Shown here: piece after piece, positions 7,917 to 17,828 of the stretch | Position numbering within the stretch: the stretch's first letter is position 1 | How the letters are laid out: each line of letters starts with the position of its first letter | Assembly: GCA_031317595.1 (NCBI GenBank) | Contig: JANCMB010000001.1 | Span: 2,793,610 to 2,857,609, forward strand | Length of the DNA stretch: 64,000 nt | Direction: 5' to 3' | From: Glutamicibacter sp. PS | GTDB lineage: Bacteria > Actinomycetota > Actinomycetes > Actinomycetales > Micrococcaceae | Notes under the pieces: model-generated | Told to the model about the DNA's origin: nothing | The model's input: only the letters and a program-made list of their open reading frames with translations | Database searches by the model: none | Program-made: the position numbers and the translations under genes

Positions 7917-9305
7917 TTGGAAGATTTCATATTAGACCTCAACAGACCACAATATGTGTCAGTGCCAGAAGGTTTCGTATCCGCTTTAGCATGGAATTGC
8001 TACAAACTCGATACGTCGTCTGATCACGGTCCACCCACCGGTCTGGTTTACAAACAAATTAAACCGAGCTCAATGAAGACTCTGCGGATCGAGGAAACCG
8101 AACCAACCGGTGAGCAGACGATTCAACTTGCAGAAGAGCTCGGTAAGAACGGTGTTACCGTGGATTCAAAATCCCGGGAGTTGTTAGCAGTAGCTGTGGC
8201 CGGGTCCGCAAGCGGCATACGGGCCGAAAAGGGCACTATGCAAGCTGCTTCCCCGATATCACCAACGTTCGCCTTGATGCAAAACATGATTGGCATCCAA
8301 CGAAGCGCTAATCCCCCTGACCTCGGCGGCATACTGGAAAAGATCTATGCCCACGGGCTATCTCTGCACGCGGGCCCTGTCCCCGGAGCATCTGAACGCT
8401 GGATGAAAGCAGCAAAGATTCGGTGCGATTCGGATCCTCTATTAAACGCCATGGACAGGTCAGTCAGAGCAGTGACCTTCGGAAACAGACTGAACGAAGA
8501 AGGTCCGCGTCTGGCCTCGCCCATCGCAGATCTCCCCAATACTCCATTCGAATGGTTTCGTGAGAACTGGGATTTGATTACATCTCCGGTGTGGGTATCG
8601 GCTCTTCCAGCAAGAGTCTGGGCTGATTGGACGATGACGGTCCTTAGACTCGGGTACGCGCTCAGTTTTCTTTGGGAGGCAGAGTGGTATATGCAACTTG
8701 CTCGTAATGCGCTCGACAACAAGATCGTGCCTTGGACCATGGCCGTGGGTGAAGTTCGTACCATCATTCCTTGGGCATCTATGGACTCCAGTGTTTCAGT
8801 ACGTGATGTTTCTTCCGTACTCAAGTGGAAAGTCCATAGAGGAGCTGCCGTTAGAAAACTACTTGTCGACTGGCAAAAGGCCGGAGAGTTTCTAGATATG
8901 AACTTCGAAGAATCGTGTCGGCGACTGTCGCAGCCTGATATGACTAGCAAACTTCAAGAAGCACTTTCGACACGGAAGGCTCACGCGCCACTCGTCTGGG
9001 AGGCAATTCGCTACACCCTCATGACACGTGAAAATAGTGGCGGGAACTCTGACTACTACGGGATGCTTCGATCATCTGGACGCTACCTAACCGTGGAACC
9101 CGGAACTGAGTGGGTTACCGTGGTCGCCAGTCTGACGTGTATTCAACCTGACAACGAAGCAAATGTCGCGGATTTGATGCAGAGTTTCCAGAAAATGGGA
9201 CTTAGCCCCGAGTTATCAGACGTCATCGAAATGTTGGAGCGTGCTGGTCTCGCCCGCGGCAGCGCTGATGCTGATCAGGGTGTTCGAATTCAAAGTGCGT
9301 TCTAG
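7917..9305 (+). CDS. DptG-like protein of unknown fold (island gene 2)
   Basis: 462 aa from TTG at 7917, 12 bp after gene 1 and 12 bp before gene 3, so certainly part of the same operon. No catalytic motif is recognisable. The middle part is rich in Trp (PFEWFRENWDLI, VWADWTM, WEAEWYMQL), suggesting a helical scaffold. The last 80 residues (NVADLMQSFQKMGLSPELSDVIEMLERAGL) look like a winged-helix domain, perhaps DNA-binding. By position and size it corresponds to DptG of the DptFGH module, but sequence identity to that family is unproven. The start has only a weak upstream TCGGA, so translation may be coupled to gene 1. Confidence 0.5.
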   Translation: MEDFILDLNRPQYVSVPEGFVSALAWNCYKLDTSSDHGPPTGLVYKQIKPSSMKTLRIEETEPTGEQTIQLAEELGKNGVTVDSKSRELLAVAVAGSASGIRAEKGTMQAASPISPTFALMQNMIGIQRSANPPDLGGILEKIYAHGLSLHAGPVPGASERWMKAAKIRCDSDPLLNAMDRSVRAVTFGNRLNEEGPRLASPIADLPNTPFEWFRENWDLITSPVWVSALPARVWADWTMTVLRLGYALSFLWEAEWYMQLARNALDNKIVPWTMAVGEVRTIIPWASMDSSVSVRDVSSVLKWKVHRGAAVRKLLVDWQKAGEFLDMNFEESCRRLSQPDMTSKLQEALSTRKAHAPLVWEAIRYTLMTRENSGGNSDYYGMLRSSGRYLTVEPGTEWVTVVASLTCIQPDNEANVADLMQSFQKMGLSPELSDVIEMLERAGLARGSADADQGVRIQSAF

Positions 9306-9317
9306 GAGGACAAGAGA

Positions 9318-12300
9318 ATGCTGGCTAAAATTCTTGCTAAGTGTTTCACAAATCGTGCAGGGCTCAATGCTGCGTACCTGCCGTACGGCGTTAAAAGAGA
9401 GTTCGCCGATGCCATCGTTTCGGCCGCGAATGAAATTGAAGTCAGGCCCGACTATGCATTTCTGATCACGCCAACAGGCGATAGCGGAGCTAAAACTTCT
9501 GGTGAGGCTGTGCAATACAGACAAGGGCGTCATCTGGCGATTATTGCGGACAGGCATCCAGATCTAGGATCCGTGACTGGTGTATTTAGCGCTGTCATGA
9601 ACTCCAGCTTCCCTGAGGCTTCGAGCAGTTCTGTTTCAGTTAGAGAAATTTCCGACGAATTTGTCACGGATCTATTTAGCCGCCTAGGCTGGGTAGAATA
9701 CTCAGATTCCACGCGTCAGTCGTGCAGCGATCTCGTAGCCCAGCTCTTGGAGTTATTGGCAGGTCTATACACGATCGTTGGCCAGGGAACTGCCCCCTGG
9801 AACGTGCAGTGGATGGCGGCCGTCGATCAAGGTCTAACAAATTTTTCGAACATTATTGCGCTAGATTCGCCGACTATGGTCGAAGCTGAAAGTTACTTCA
9901 AGAAGTACCTCTACGCATCATTTGGCATGCCCACTCCGAATGACAGTAGACATTCACATGCAAAACAGTTAGCTGACGCCTTTAATAACTACTGGTCGGA
10001 CTCAGCTTCAATCCAGAATTCCATTGAAATGCTGAGATGCTCAGACGACATCAGCGCGGAACCTTATCCATTGGCTATTATTCCGTGGAAGGACGTCGAT
10101 CGAAAGATGGCAATTTCCGAGAATATCGCTCTGGTTTTCAATTCTCTCGTTTCGATGTCCCTTGAGTATGTGAAGCACTTATCGACACTCACGGAGAAAC
10201 AGTTTCTGGATCCCAGCGGCGGTATTCCGGATCTCCACAAGTTGACCGCGTTCACCGACGGCGGGTTCTCGCTAGGTCTAGGAGAGGGCCTAAGCTCAGA
10301 TGAACCCTATGCGGTGTTCTGGACATACGATACGTGGGAGGATGAGTACAGATCTGAAAGAATTCGGATCAGGCTGCCGTTGAGCAGCGCTCCGACGAAC
10401 AGTGGCCCGGATGCCCATAACGTAAAATTGGTCGCATCCCCCAAAGCCGTTCATTGGGAACAAGATTACATCGAATTTGACGCCAATACCGGAGGGCTAC
10501 AAGTTTACGGTAGGTTGCGTATGCCCGCCAAGACAGAACGCCGAGAAGGCCCCCTCCGAGTTACATTGCGGTCTTCTATCGCACCAGGTGATCCCCTGTT
10601 CGGTTTAGCTGATCCGAACGCTTCATGCACCATTACGGCGATCGATTCTAAACGAGAATCAGTGCTGGTATTACCTATAGCTGGCAAGAATAAATTGAAG
10701 CTGGGAAAACCCGTTTACGTGGCGTCCGATACTTATGGTTCAGCTGCTTCAGAATCTCCTGACGAAGAGCAACTCTTGGTGCAAGAGCTGGACTCATCCG
10801 TAGATAAGTATCGATTTGTTGCATGGGGAGCACAGTCTGGCGATGTCTTGGCTGATGGAGAACCTTGCTCCGACTTCCCTCACCGCCCTGATCTGTTCAT
10901 TTTTGATTCTGTACCTCTGCCCTCTTACACAGTGGTTATCGGTTCACTAAGCGTTGACTTTAAAGCGATCGGTTCTTCAAAGGCCCCCCTGTCACCCGTA
11001 GTTGCAGCTGCTCGTAAAATGCTTCCCTCACGCGAGCCCATGCCACCTAGCGAGAGTGATACGGCCAGAGGTTTCTACGAGACCTGGCTGACGCAGAACT
11101 GTATGGATGAAGTAGCGATGGACGCTCTGGGCCACATTGTAATGTCAGATGACGCCGAGAACATGTTCGATCCCGTAGTTAAAAATAACAGTGGATTTTT
11201 AATGTGTTCTTCCATGTCCAGTCAATGGCACGATATTTCAGATGCGGACGTTCCCGAGGAACTCCTGAAATCCTCGGCAGCCGAATCTTTTCGATTGGCT
11301 TTCAGGAAACTAGACCTCCTCAGAAGACTGAAAGCAGACACGGACAAGAACAGTCATCTAAGACCATCTACTGTATCGTGGCGCCATCTCTGGGAGGGGG
11401 ACCGTCGAACGCTTACAGAGTATCTCGAGTCCTATGCCGAACTCGTCCGTGAATCTAACCGTCTAGGTGATCCCGTTGGGCAGTTCTGGGCTGCGTACCC
11501 GTTCTCCATTAGCGTTTGGTCGACAAAGGGAGGGGCCAAGTCTAGCGCGGTCCTACTGAGTCCATTACACCCAGTTCGTTTAGCTTGGTTAGCTGGCGTT
11601 GAATATACGCTTTGGCACTCTGAGTACTCGGAGTCGCTATCCGGAACTATCGAGGGCTGGAACTTCCCTTATTTCGGACCTCGGGAAGACGAGTTCAGTC
11701 GATTCATAGCAGTCCCAATGGAGACTGGCGCAGAGCAAATCTTCGTAGGCTGGAGCATGCTTGTAGTTGCCAGTATGGCAGACCCGGGCTCTTTGACGGC
11801 TCCCGCCACTGCAGGTGGGAGGGGCCTGCCAGGCACTGCAGCCAGTGGTCTTAACTCAACTGCTGTCTCTGCAGCAATTAGAAACTACAAGAAACTGAAT
11901 CCCCATCTGACGACACTGACGGTAGATTTAGCAGCTCCTGAGTCGCAAGTACGTCTTGCTGAAGTGGATGAAGCGGTTATTGAGGAAAGTTTGGACTGGG
12001 TGACCGACAAGAATGTGCCGCTGCGTGGAGGCCTTAGAGTTTGGGACTCGACGAAACGAGCAGGCAACATACCTATTGCCGCAATAAACAAATTTGTCAA
12101 AAACGCCAAGGGTGTTCCTGTGGCTTGGAATCGTTACGAGCCAAAGCCTAACCAATACATCAGGTCAGATGTTCGAATTTTGCAGGATGGTGGTATTAGA
12201 GTGCGGCTTCGCGACCGTACTGCCTATCCGCAGCGAGGAATCCTAGGCAATGTTCCTCTACGAAGGTTCGAAGCTTCATCACAGAAAATCACACGTAACT

Positions 12301-14939
12301 TCTCATCTAATATACCCGAGGTGTCTTCAGACCATGGTTGGCAACCGTTTGCCGACGCATTAGTAGAGCTAGAAGGAGCTGGCCGGGGGACCGTCATAGA
12401 GACGAAACTTTTTGCGAGTGCCCTCGCAGATGGATCAACCAATTGGACAGTAGCCGGTGAGTCTCTCATGAACCCGAGCGCAATGTCCGAAATCATCAAG
12501 AAGAGCTCGGATGGAGAGCAACACCTGTGGGAGTACCGACCACAGTTTCTGGAAAGTCCAAAGAGCACGCCCGCAATTGAACGAAGGCCCTTCGTTTCCA
12601 TTGCTCGCGTTCCCCTTAGTTTCCGTAGACAAGTTCGTGAACTTCTCCGGCACGTGCACCAAACAGAGCTGCCCGACGAAAACCTTGAGCTGAGCGTATT
12701 GACTCGCTTGGGCGCAAGAGGCATAGGGCTCTCTTCAATGCTTACTATGGGCGGTACACACGCGGCGGGCGCGCTAGGGTTCTATCTAGCGTTTGAATTC
12801 ATGGAAAAATGCAAAGAAACAATGCAGGACCTCTTTGTCCTTCCGATTGACGCATGTGATGGTTTTCTTCGCTCGCTAGCCGCCGAATCTCGCAATACAG
12901 ACTCAACGAAACGAGCCGATCTTCTTATCATTAGGCTGGAGAAAGGACATGTAACGCTGTCTCCACTTGAGATCAAGTTCTACGGAATGTCTTCAAGTGC
13001 GCACGACTCACTGCTTCCCAACGGAACGGAATTAGGAATTCTCAACGAAGCAGCCACTCAAGCGAAAACCACAGCCGACCTACTGAATAAGGTTTCTTTG
13101 GCTTGGAGGAAGGCGCGGCAGGAAGAATCAAACCGTGCTCTTTGGAGCAGTTCTTTCGCAGCACTAATTGAGTCTGGTGTCAGGCTTAGTCCTTCAGCCG
13201 ACGACAACTTAGAAGGTATACGCCATGACCTGCAGGCTGTCGTCAATGGCGACTTTGAAATCCATGTAGGTAGCCCGTTGATCTCATACTTTAAGTTGAA
13301 TGCGCAAACCCCTCAGGGGTACTCGAACGTAGTTCGTGTCGTCGACGATGGTCAGATCGCGAATTCTCTGGGAGCTTTTGGGCTAATGTCAGCATCCGCT
13401 GAACTTGCATTTAATTCTTTAAGCTCAACAAACAATGACTTAGTGCATTCCTGGATAAAACTAGTTGAATGGTCGCTAAGCTCACATCGTGATGCCCCGG
13501 TTGCCTCAGGTTCAAAAGAAAAGCATGTGCCAACAAAGAGCAATGACGGCGGCGAAGAGGTAAGTCCTACTGTCGACTCAATCGACATCGGAGCGAAGGC
13601 CGAGAGTCCCATTGGGACCGAATCATCTAAAGCGGAATCCACGGACGAAATTGGTGGGCAGATTTCACGAGTGCATCGGCATGTTTTAGACGAACCGACA
13701 GTCGGTCCGGATGCGACAATTCCGTCAACCACGGGATCTCATCACAGGGGTTCCGGCTGGGAGCCCAACGATTCACCCGTGTCGGCTCAATCCGAATGTC
13801 AGGTGGACCATGGTATTAAGTTTAAGATCGGCGACGGGCTCAACGGTACAAACGCTGAATTCGAGTTCTGGCCAAGCAACACCAGACTAAACCAGTTGAA
13901 TATTGGGATTGTCGGAGATCTTGGGACCGGTAAGACTCAACTTCTGAAGACCCTCATCTATCAGCTACGCAAATCGAGCATGAGTCGTCAAGACAGTCCC
14001 CTGTCTCTGCTGATATTCGACTACAAACGTGACTTTCAGGACGAGGAATTTTTGAAGTCAGTCGGAGGCAAACTATTAAGGATTGACAATATACCGCTAA
14101 ATTTCTTCGCTCTCCGAGGTGAATACAAGCCAATGAGAGCAAACCAACGAGCGAACGAATTTATCGATGTCCTAGATAAAATTTATGGCGGCATTGGGCC
14201 CGTGCAGAAAGATCGGCTTCAAGTCGCTATCACTGACCTCTATCGCGAGTTGAACCCGTTAGCGCCTACAATTGCTGACGTTCTTGATCGCTATAAGGAC
14301 GGCTCCGACAAACCGGATTCGGTGACCTCAATACTTCGTAAGTTCGTTATTTCAGAGGTATTCTCCACCAACCGTGAGAACCTGCAGTCGTTTGATCAGC
14401 TGATGGACAACGGGGTCGTAGTTGTAGCATTAAACGATTTTGGAACGGACGATGATGGAAAGAACGCACTTGTCGTTTTGTTTTTGAATCTCTACTACGA
14501 TTACATGTTAAATTCTCGGAAGTGGCCTTACCGTGGGTCCGATCCGCAGCTGCGGCAACTCAATTCTTTTTTACTAGTCGATGAGGCAGTTAACATCATG
14601 AAGTACAAATTCCCTGTACTCATGAACCTCTTGCTTCAGGGCCGTGAATTTGGCGTTGGGGTGATACTCGCTTCACAGTACCTCAGCCACTTCCGACAGG
14701 GGCAGGAAGACTATGCTCAGCCGTTGCTGACATGGTTTGTTCACAAGGTACCCGGCGTCTCGCAAAAAGATATGACATTGTTAGGCCTTCCTGAAAGAGC
14801 TGAGCAGATCGCGAAGAAAATCCAAACACTGGAGGTACATCATGCACTCTACAAATCCTTGGATGTCAGCGGGAAGTTCCTGCGTACCCTGCCGTACTAC
14901 GAATTAATGCACGAAGCCGACGGTGGAGTCGATTCCTGA
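9318..14939 (+). CDS. DptH-like giant protein: D..ExK nuclease-like domain plus HerA/FtsK-type ATPase (island gene 3)
   Basis: 1873 aa, with AGGAGG placed right on the stop of gene 2. Residues 1-1100 show no known motif and include alternating beta-rich segments. About 1120-1290 looks like a PD-(D/E)xK nuclease fold: KRADLLIIRL with D1201, then LEIKFYG with E1218 and K1220. After a polar, low-complexity linker (about 1390-1510) comes a HerA/FtsK-like motor. Its Walker A is GDLGTGKT (1533-1540), with a DYKRD motif at 1568-1572 as in HerA/VirD4-type ATPases, a second acidic strand FLLVDEA (D1755, E1756) and the sensor-like ASQYLSHF. DptH of the DptFGH restriction module is likewise a very large protein ending in a HerA-type ATPase. 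A translocating nuclease is the likely role; assignment to DptH itself is inference. Confidence 0.65.
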   Translation: MLAKILAKCFTNRAGLNAAYLPYGVKREFADAIVSAANEIEVRPDYAFLITPTGDSGAKTSGEAVQYRQGRHLAIIADRHPDLGSVTGVFSAVMNSSFPEASSSSVSVREISDEFVTDLFSRLGWVEYSDSTRQSCSDLVAQLLELLAGLYTIVGQGTAPWNVQWMAAVDQGLTNFSNIIALDSPTMVEAESYFKKYLYASFGMPTPNDSRHSHAKQLADAFNNYWSDSASIQNSIEMLRCSDDISAEPYPLAIIPWKDVDRKMAISENIALVFNSLVSMSLEYVKHLSTLTEKQFLDPSGGIPDLHKLTAFTDGGFSLGLGEGLSSDEPYAVFWTYDTWEDEYRSERIRIRLPLSSAPTNSGPDAHNVKLVASPKAVHWEQDYIEFDANTGGLQVYGRLRMPAKTERREGPLRVTLRSSIAPGDPLFGLADPNASCTITAIDSKRESVLVLPIAGKNKLKLGKPVYVASDTYGSAASESPDEEQLLVQELDSSVDKYRFVAWGAQSGDVLADGEPCSDFPHRPDLFIFDSVPLPSYTVVIGSLSVDFKAIGSSKAPLSPVVAAARKMLPSREPMPPSESDTARGFYETWLTQNCMDEVAMDALGHIVMSDDAENMFDPVVKNNSGFLMCSSMSSQWHDISDADVPEELLKSSAAESFRLAFRKLDLLRRLKADTDKNSHLRPSTVSWRHLWEGDRRTLTEYLESYAELVRESNRLGDPVGQFWAAYPFSISVWSTKGGAKSSAVLLSPLHPVRLAWLAGVEYTLWHSEYSESLSGTIEGWNFPYFGPREDEFSRFIAVPMETGAEQIFVGWSMLVVASMADPGSLTAPATAGGRGLPGTAASGLNSTAVSAAIRNYKKLNPHLTTLTVDLAAPESQVRLAEVDEAVIEESLDWVTDKNVPLRGGLRVWDSTKRAGNIPIAAINKFVKNAKGVPVAWNRYEPKPNQYIRSDVRILQDGGIRVRLRDRTAYPQRGILGNVPLRRFEASSQKITRNFSSNIPEVSSDHGWQPFADALVELEGAGRGTVIETKLFASALADGSTNWTVAGESLMNPSAMSEIIKKSSDGEQHLWEYRPQFLESPKSTPAIERRPFVSIARVPLSFRRQVRELLRHVHQTELPDENLELSVLTRLGARGIGLSSMLTMGGTHAAGALGFYLAFEFMEKCKETMQDLFVLPIDACDGFLRSLAAESRNTDSTKRADLLIIRLEKGHVTLSPLEIKFYGMSSSAHDSLLPNGTELGILNEAATQAKTTADLLNKVSLAWRKARQEESNRALWSSSFAALIESGVRLSPSADDNLEGIRHDLQAVVNGDFEIHVGSPLISYFKLNAQTPQGYSNVVRVVDDGQIANSLGAFGLMSASAELAFNSLSSTNNDLVHSWIKLVEWSLSSHRDAPVASGSKEKHVPTKSNDGGEEVSPTVDSIDIGAKAESPIGTESSKAESTDEIGGQISRVHRHVLDEPTVGPDATIPSTTGSHHRGSGWEPNDSPVSAQSECQVDHGIKFKIGDGLNGTNAEFEFWPSNTRLNQLNIGIVGDLGTGKTQLLKTLIYQLRKSSMSRQDSPLSLLIFDYKRDFQDEEFLKSVGGKLLRIDNIPLNFFALRGEYKPMRANQRANEFIDVLDKIYGGIGPVQKDRLQVAITDLYRELNPLAPTIADVLDRYKDGSDKPDSVTSILRKFVISEVFSTNRENLQSFDQLMDNGVVVVALNDFGTDDDGKNALVVLFLNLYYDYMLNSRKWPYRGSDPQLRQLNSFLLVDEAVNIMKYKFPVLMNLLLQGREFGVGVILASQYLSHFRQGQEDYAQPLLTWFVHKVPGVSQKDMTLLGLPERAEQIAKKIQTLEVHHALYKSLDVSGKFLRTLPYYELMHEADGGVDS

Positions 14940-14970
14940 AATCTCACTTCGTACCGGAGAATAGGATCTG

Positions 14971-16344
14971 ATGAAATATGTAGACCTGTTCTCCGGTTGC
15001 GGAGGTTTGAGCCTGGGAATTGAAGCCAGCGGTGCCAAACTGGTGCTGGCCGTTGAAAAGTCCGATCAGGCCTCTCGAAGTTTCCGGCACAATCTCGTTC
15101 ACGACTCTTCGAACGATTCCGAGTGGAAGAGTTACCTTGACCTGCCTCTTGAGCGACAAGTTGAAGAGAAGATCGTCGTTAGCGAAGTTCAAGCGGTTCT
15201 CAGCAATCCGACAATAATGGCGAGACTTCGTCGTCAGAAATTGGACTTTGTAGTTGGGGGACCACCATGCCAAGGGTTCTCTCTTGCTGGTCGGCGTGAG
15301 CGTGACGATGTCAGGAACGAGTTGCCGTATCAGTTCTTGGAGTTTGTTGAGCAAACTTTGCCCAGAATGGTCGTCATTGAGAACGTTCTGGGCATGGGAC
15401 AGTCATTCGAGAAAGGGACTGAATCCTCATTCTCACAATTGCGAATCGCCCTCTCTGAGCTGGGCTATGAGGTACAGGGTGTCCAAGCGAATGCGCTTCA
15501 CTACGGCGCGCCACAGCATCGGCCAAGACTTCTGCTCGTGGGGCTGAAGCAGGAAATAGCAGCTTCGAAAGGAATTCGCGCCACTGAGCATGTTTGGCGG
15601 TCGCATTTTATGGGCGAGCATAATGCCCCTCTGCCGGCGCTAGTCCCTCGACCTACCTTACGCAGTTCCGATATGAGGGTGCTCTCTGACGCAGTTAGAG
15701 ACTTGACGAGTTTCACGGAAAATCGCTCGCCTCAAAGCGATTACGTCCTTGAACTTAATCGAGTATTTGCGCCGACTATTGCTCGCCCAGACAAAGGTCA
15801 TAAGTTGTCGCGCAATCACGTTCTGCGCAAACATCGGCCTAGTACTGTTGATCGGTTTAGACTATATCATTTTCTAAAAGCTGCAGGGCTCGGAGAACGA
15901 ATTCTGCGGCAAATCGCTGATATGGACCCTAAATTGTCCCGCCTACATATTCAAAATGAAATCGAAAGTAACCTAACGGGGGTCCGCGCAGCGTTCAGTC
16001 TAGGATTGCTTCCTGACTATGACGAACATAGCTTAGTTGACTTAATTGAAAATTCTGCGACAAGGAAGCACTCGCAAAAAGTCCTATCTTGGCATGAGCC
16101 AGCTCGTACTGTAGTTACTCTGCCTGATGATTATATACACCCTAAGGAACCAAGGGTGTTTACCGTTCGTGAACTGGCCCGCATGCAAGGTTTCCCCGAC
16201 AACTTCGTCTTCCTGGGCCCAGAAACCACCGGCGCGCATCGTCGAAAATTCGAGGTTCCGCAATACTCTCAGGTCGGTAACGCGGTATCCCCTTGGCTCG
16301 GACTTGCAATTGGGCAGATGATTCATGGACTACTGAATCAGTAG
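14971..16344 (+). CDS. DNA (cytosine-5-)-methyltransferase
   Basis: S-adenosylmethionine-dependent methylase that marks cytosine at C5 in a short target site, 457 aa. Conserved motifs in order: I DLFSGCGGLSLG (residues 5-16), IV GGPPCQGFS with catalytic Cys100, VI ENV (137-139), VIII QHRPRLLLVG, IX RELARMQGFPDNF, X GNAVSPWLG. The region between VIII and IX (about 190-385) is the target-recognition domain and is longer than in minimal enzymes. Sits 31 bp after gene 3 with AGGA before the ATG, so it is probably co-transcribed. Likely role: protect host DNA from, or set the specificity of, the three upstream proteins. No separate type II endonuclease gene is adjacent. Confidence 0.93.
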   Translation: MKYVDLFSGCGGLSLGIEASGAKLVLAVEKSDQASRSFRHNLVHDSSNDSEWKSYLDLPLERQVEEKIVVSEVQAVLSNPTIMARLRRQKLDFVVGGPPCQGFSLAGRRERDDVRNELPYQFLEFVEQTLPRMVVIENVLGMGQSFEKGTESSFSQLRIALSELGYEVQGVQANALHYGAPQHRPRLLLVGLKQEIAASKGIRATEHVWRSHFMGEHNAPLPALVPRPTLRSSDMRVLSDAVRDLTSFTENRSPQSDYVLELNRVFAPTIARPDKGHKLSRNHVLRKHRPSTVDRFRLYHFLKAAGLGERILRQIADMDPKLSRLHIQNEIESNLTGVRAAFSLGLLPDYDEHSLVDLIENSATRKHSQKVLSWHEPARTVVTLPDDYIHPKEPRVFTVRELARMQGFPDNFVFLGPETTGAHRRKFEVPQYSQVGNAVSPWLGLAIGQMIHGLLNQ

Positions 16345-16499
16345 GGTCGCTTTAACCTTCACAGCCTTTAATAAGGCTACGTCGAAGCGGTGTCACCCAC
16401 CTCTTGTTCTCGATCCCGAGACGAGACCTATTTAGTGGCAACAAATATGGAACGGGTGTCTATCATGCGTTACCTCTGCATGTATCGACTACTAATGGA

Positions 16500-17828
16500 T
16501 TATCTGATTTCTCCGGTATGGAATGACCGGCAGACTTCAGCCAATGTCTCCACCAGCAATTGCGCCTGCTCGCGTTCGATCACCATTGGCGGGCGCATCT
16601 TGAGCACATTGTCGTGACGCCCGATGCGGCTGATCAGCACGCCCTTGGCTTTCATGAGTTCGATTAGTTGCTTGGTTGCTGCCGCATTGGGGGCTGATGG
16701 ATTATCCGATTGTACGATGTCGTAGCCGAAGAATAGTCCTTGGCCTCTAACTGCACCGATGATCGGGCAGTCCTTCGCGATCTCACGCATGGCATCGGCA
16801 ATGAACTGACCGTTGGCGACGGCGTTCTCCATCAGGTTGCGATCCCGCATCTGCGAGAGCACCGCGAGCCCCGCGGCCGAGGATACCGGGCTCCCGGCGA
16901 AGGTATTGAAGTACATGTTGTGGCGACCAAATTCATCGAGAAGCTCCTCGGTGGTAACAACCGCACCCACCGGGTGACCGTTGCCCATCGGCTTGCCAAG
17001 GGTGACGAGATCAGGGGTGATGTCGTAGAGCTGGTGCCCCCACATGTGGGTACCGAGGCGTCCGAAACCGGACTGGACTTCGTCGGCAATGAACAGACCA
17101 CCGGCCGCTTGGACACGCTGTGCCAGGCCTTCGACGTAGCCGGCCGGGACCTTCAATAGTCCCTCGGTGGAGAAGATCAGGTCGAAGAGCGAGGCGGATA
17201 TGCCAAAGCCTGCCTGCTGAAGCGAGTCGATCGCACGATCGACCTCGGCGAGGGCCTGGACGCACAGCGCTTCCGCCTGCGCTTCGTCAAGTCCGGTAGC
17301 GTCGGGCACCCGGATAGCGCGCACGTGGGCGCCGAAGGGCTCACGGACGGTGAGGCCCGTGGTCAGCTCGGCCAGTGAGGTGGTGTTGCCGTGATAACTG
17401 AAATCGGAGACGAGGATGCCGGTGTTGCCGGTGTGCTGGCGTGCGATGCGCAAAGCCAGCTCATTGGCTTCGGAGCCGGAGTTGACCAAGAAGAGCCGAT
17501 TAATATGTGCCCCGAAAGTCTCCAGTAGCGTTTCCGCGTAGTCCACCACCATGTGGTTGAGGTACCGCGTGTGTAGGTTCAGGGTACGCATCTGTTGGTT
17601 GACGGCGTCAGCCACGACCTCATTCGCATGCCCCACGTGCGGCACGTTGTTGTAGGCGTCGAGGTAGGTGCGTCCGGCGGCATCGGTGAGCCACACGCCG
17701 CGGCCGCTGACCAGTTCCAGCGGGGTGTCATAGAACAGCGGCGAGTGTGGGCCAAGGGTGGCGACCCGGCGGGCCATTAGGGCAGCCGTGGATGGGGACA
17801 GTTCTTGTTGTGGGGCAACGTTGGTCAT
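16500..17828 (-). CDS. Class-III PLP-dependent aminotransferase (possibly amino-alcohol phospholyase)
   Basis: 442-aa fold-type-I PLP enzyme of the AGXT2/ornithine-aminotransferase class. Seen: NSGSEAN phosphate-loop (116-122), IADEVQSGFGR with Asp249, and the Schiff-base Lys279 in LGKPMGNGHPVGAVV. The ATG overlaps the TGA of the TetR gene (ATGA), so the two are translationally coupled. Across the operator stands an APH-fold kinase. In hydroxylysine and ethanolamine phosphate catabolism the same two families work as kinase plus phospholyase. A phospholyase role is therefore a real alternative to a transaminase; the sequence alone does not decide. Confidence 0.88.
   Translation of the reverse strand: MTNVAPQQELSPSTAALMARRVATLGPHSPLFYDTPLELVSGRGVWLTDAAGRTYLDAYNNVPHVGHANEVVADAVNQQMRTLNLHTRYLNHMVVDYAETLLETFGAHINRLFLVNSGSEANELALRIARQHTGNTGILVSDFSYHGNTTSLAELTTGLTVREPFGAHVRAIRVPDATGLDEAQAEALCVQALAEVDRAIDSLQQAGFGISASLFDLIFSTEGLLKVPAGYVEGLAQRVQAAGGLFIADEVQSGFGRLGTHMWGHQLYDITPDLVTLGKPMGNGHPVGAVVTTEELLDEFGRHNMYFNTFAGSPVSSAAGLAVLSQMRDRNLMENAVANGQFIADAMREIAKDCPIIGAVRGQGLFFGYDIVQSDNPSAPNAAATKQLIELMKAKGVLISRIGRHDNVLKMRPPMVIEREQAQLLVETLAEVCRSFHTGEIR

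Noticed and set aside
5373-16344. Assignment of the island to BREX, DISARM or a type I restriction system
   Set aside because: No PglZ phosphatase, PglX-type adenine methylase, SNF2-type helicase, DrmA/B or HsdR/S/M motifs are visible, and a C5 methylase is the only modification gene.
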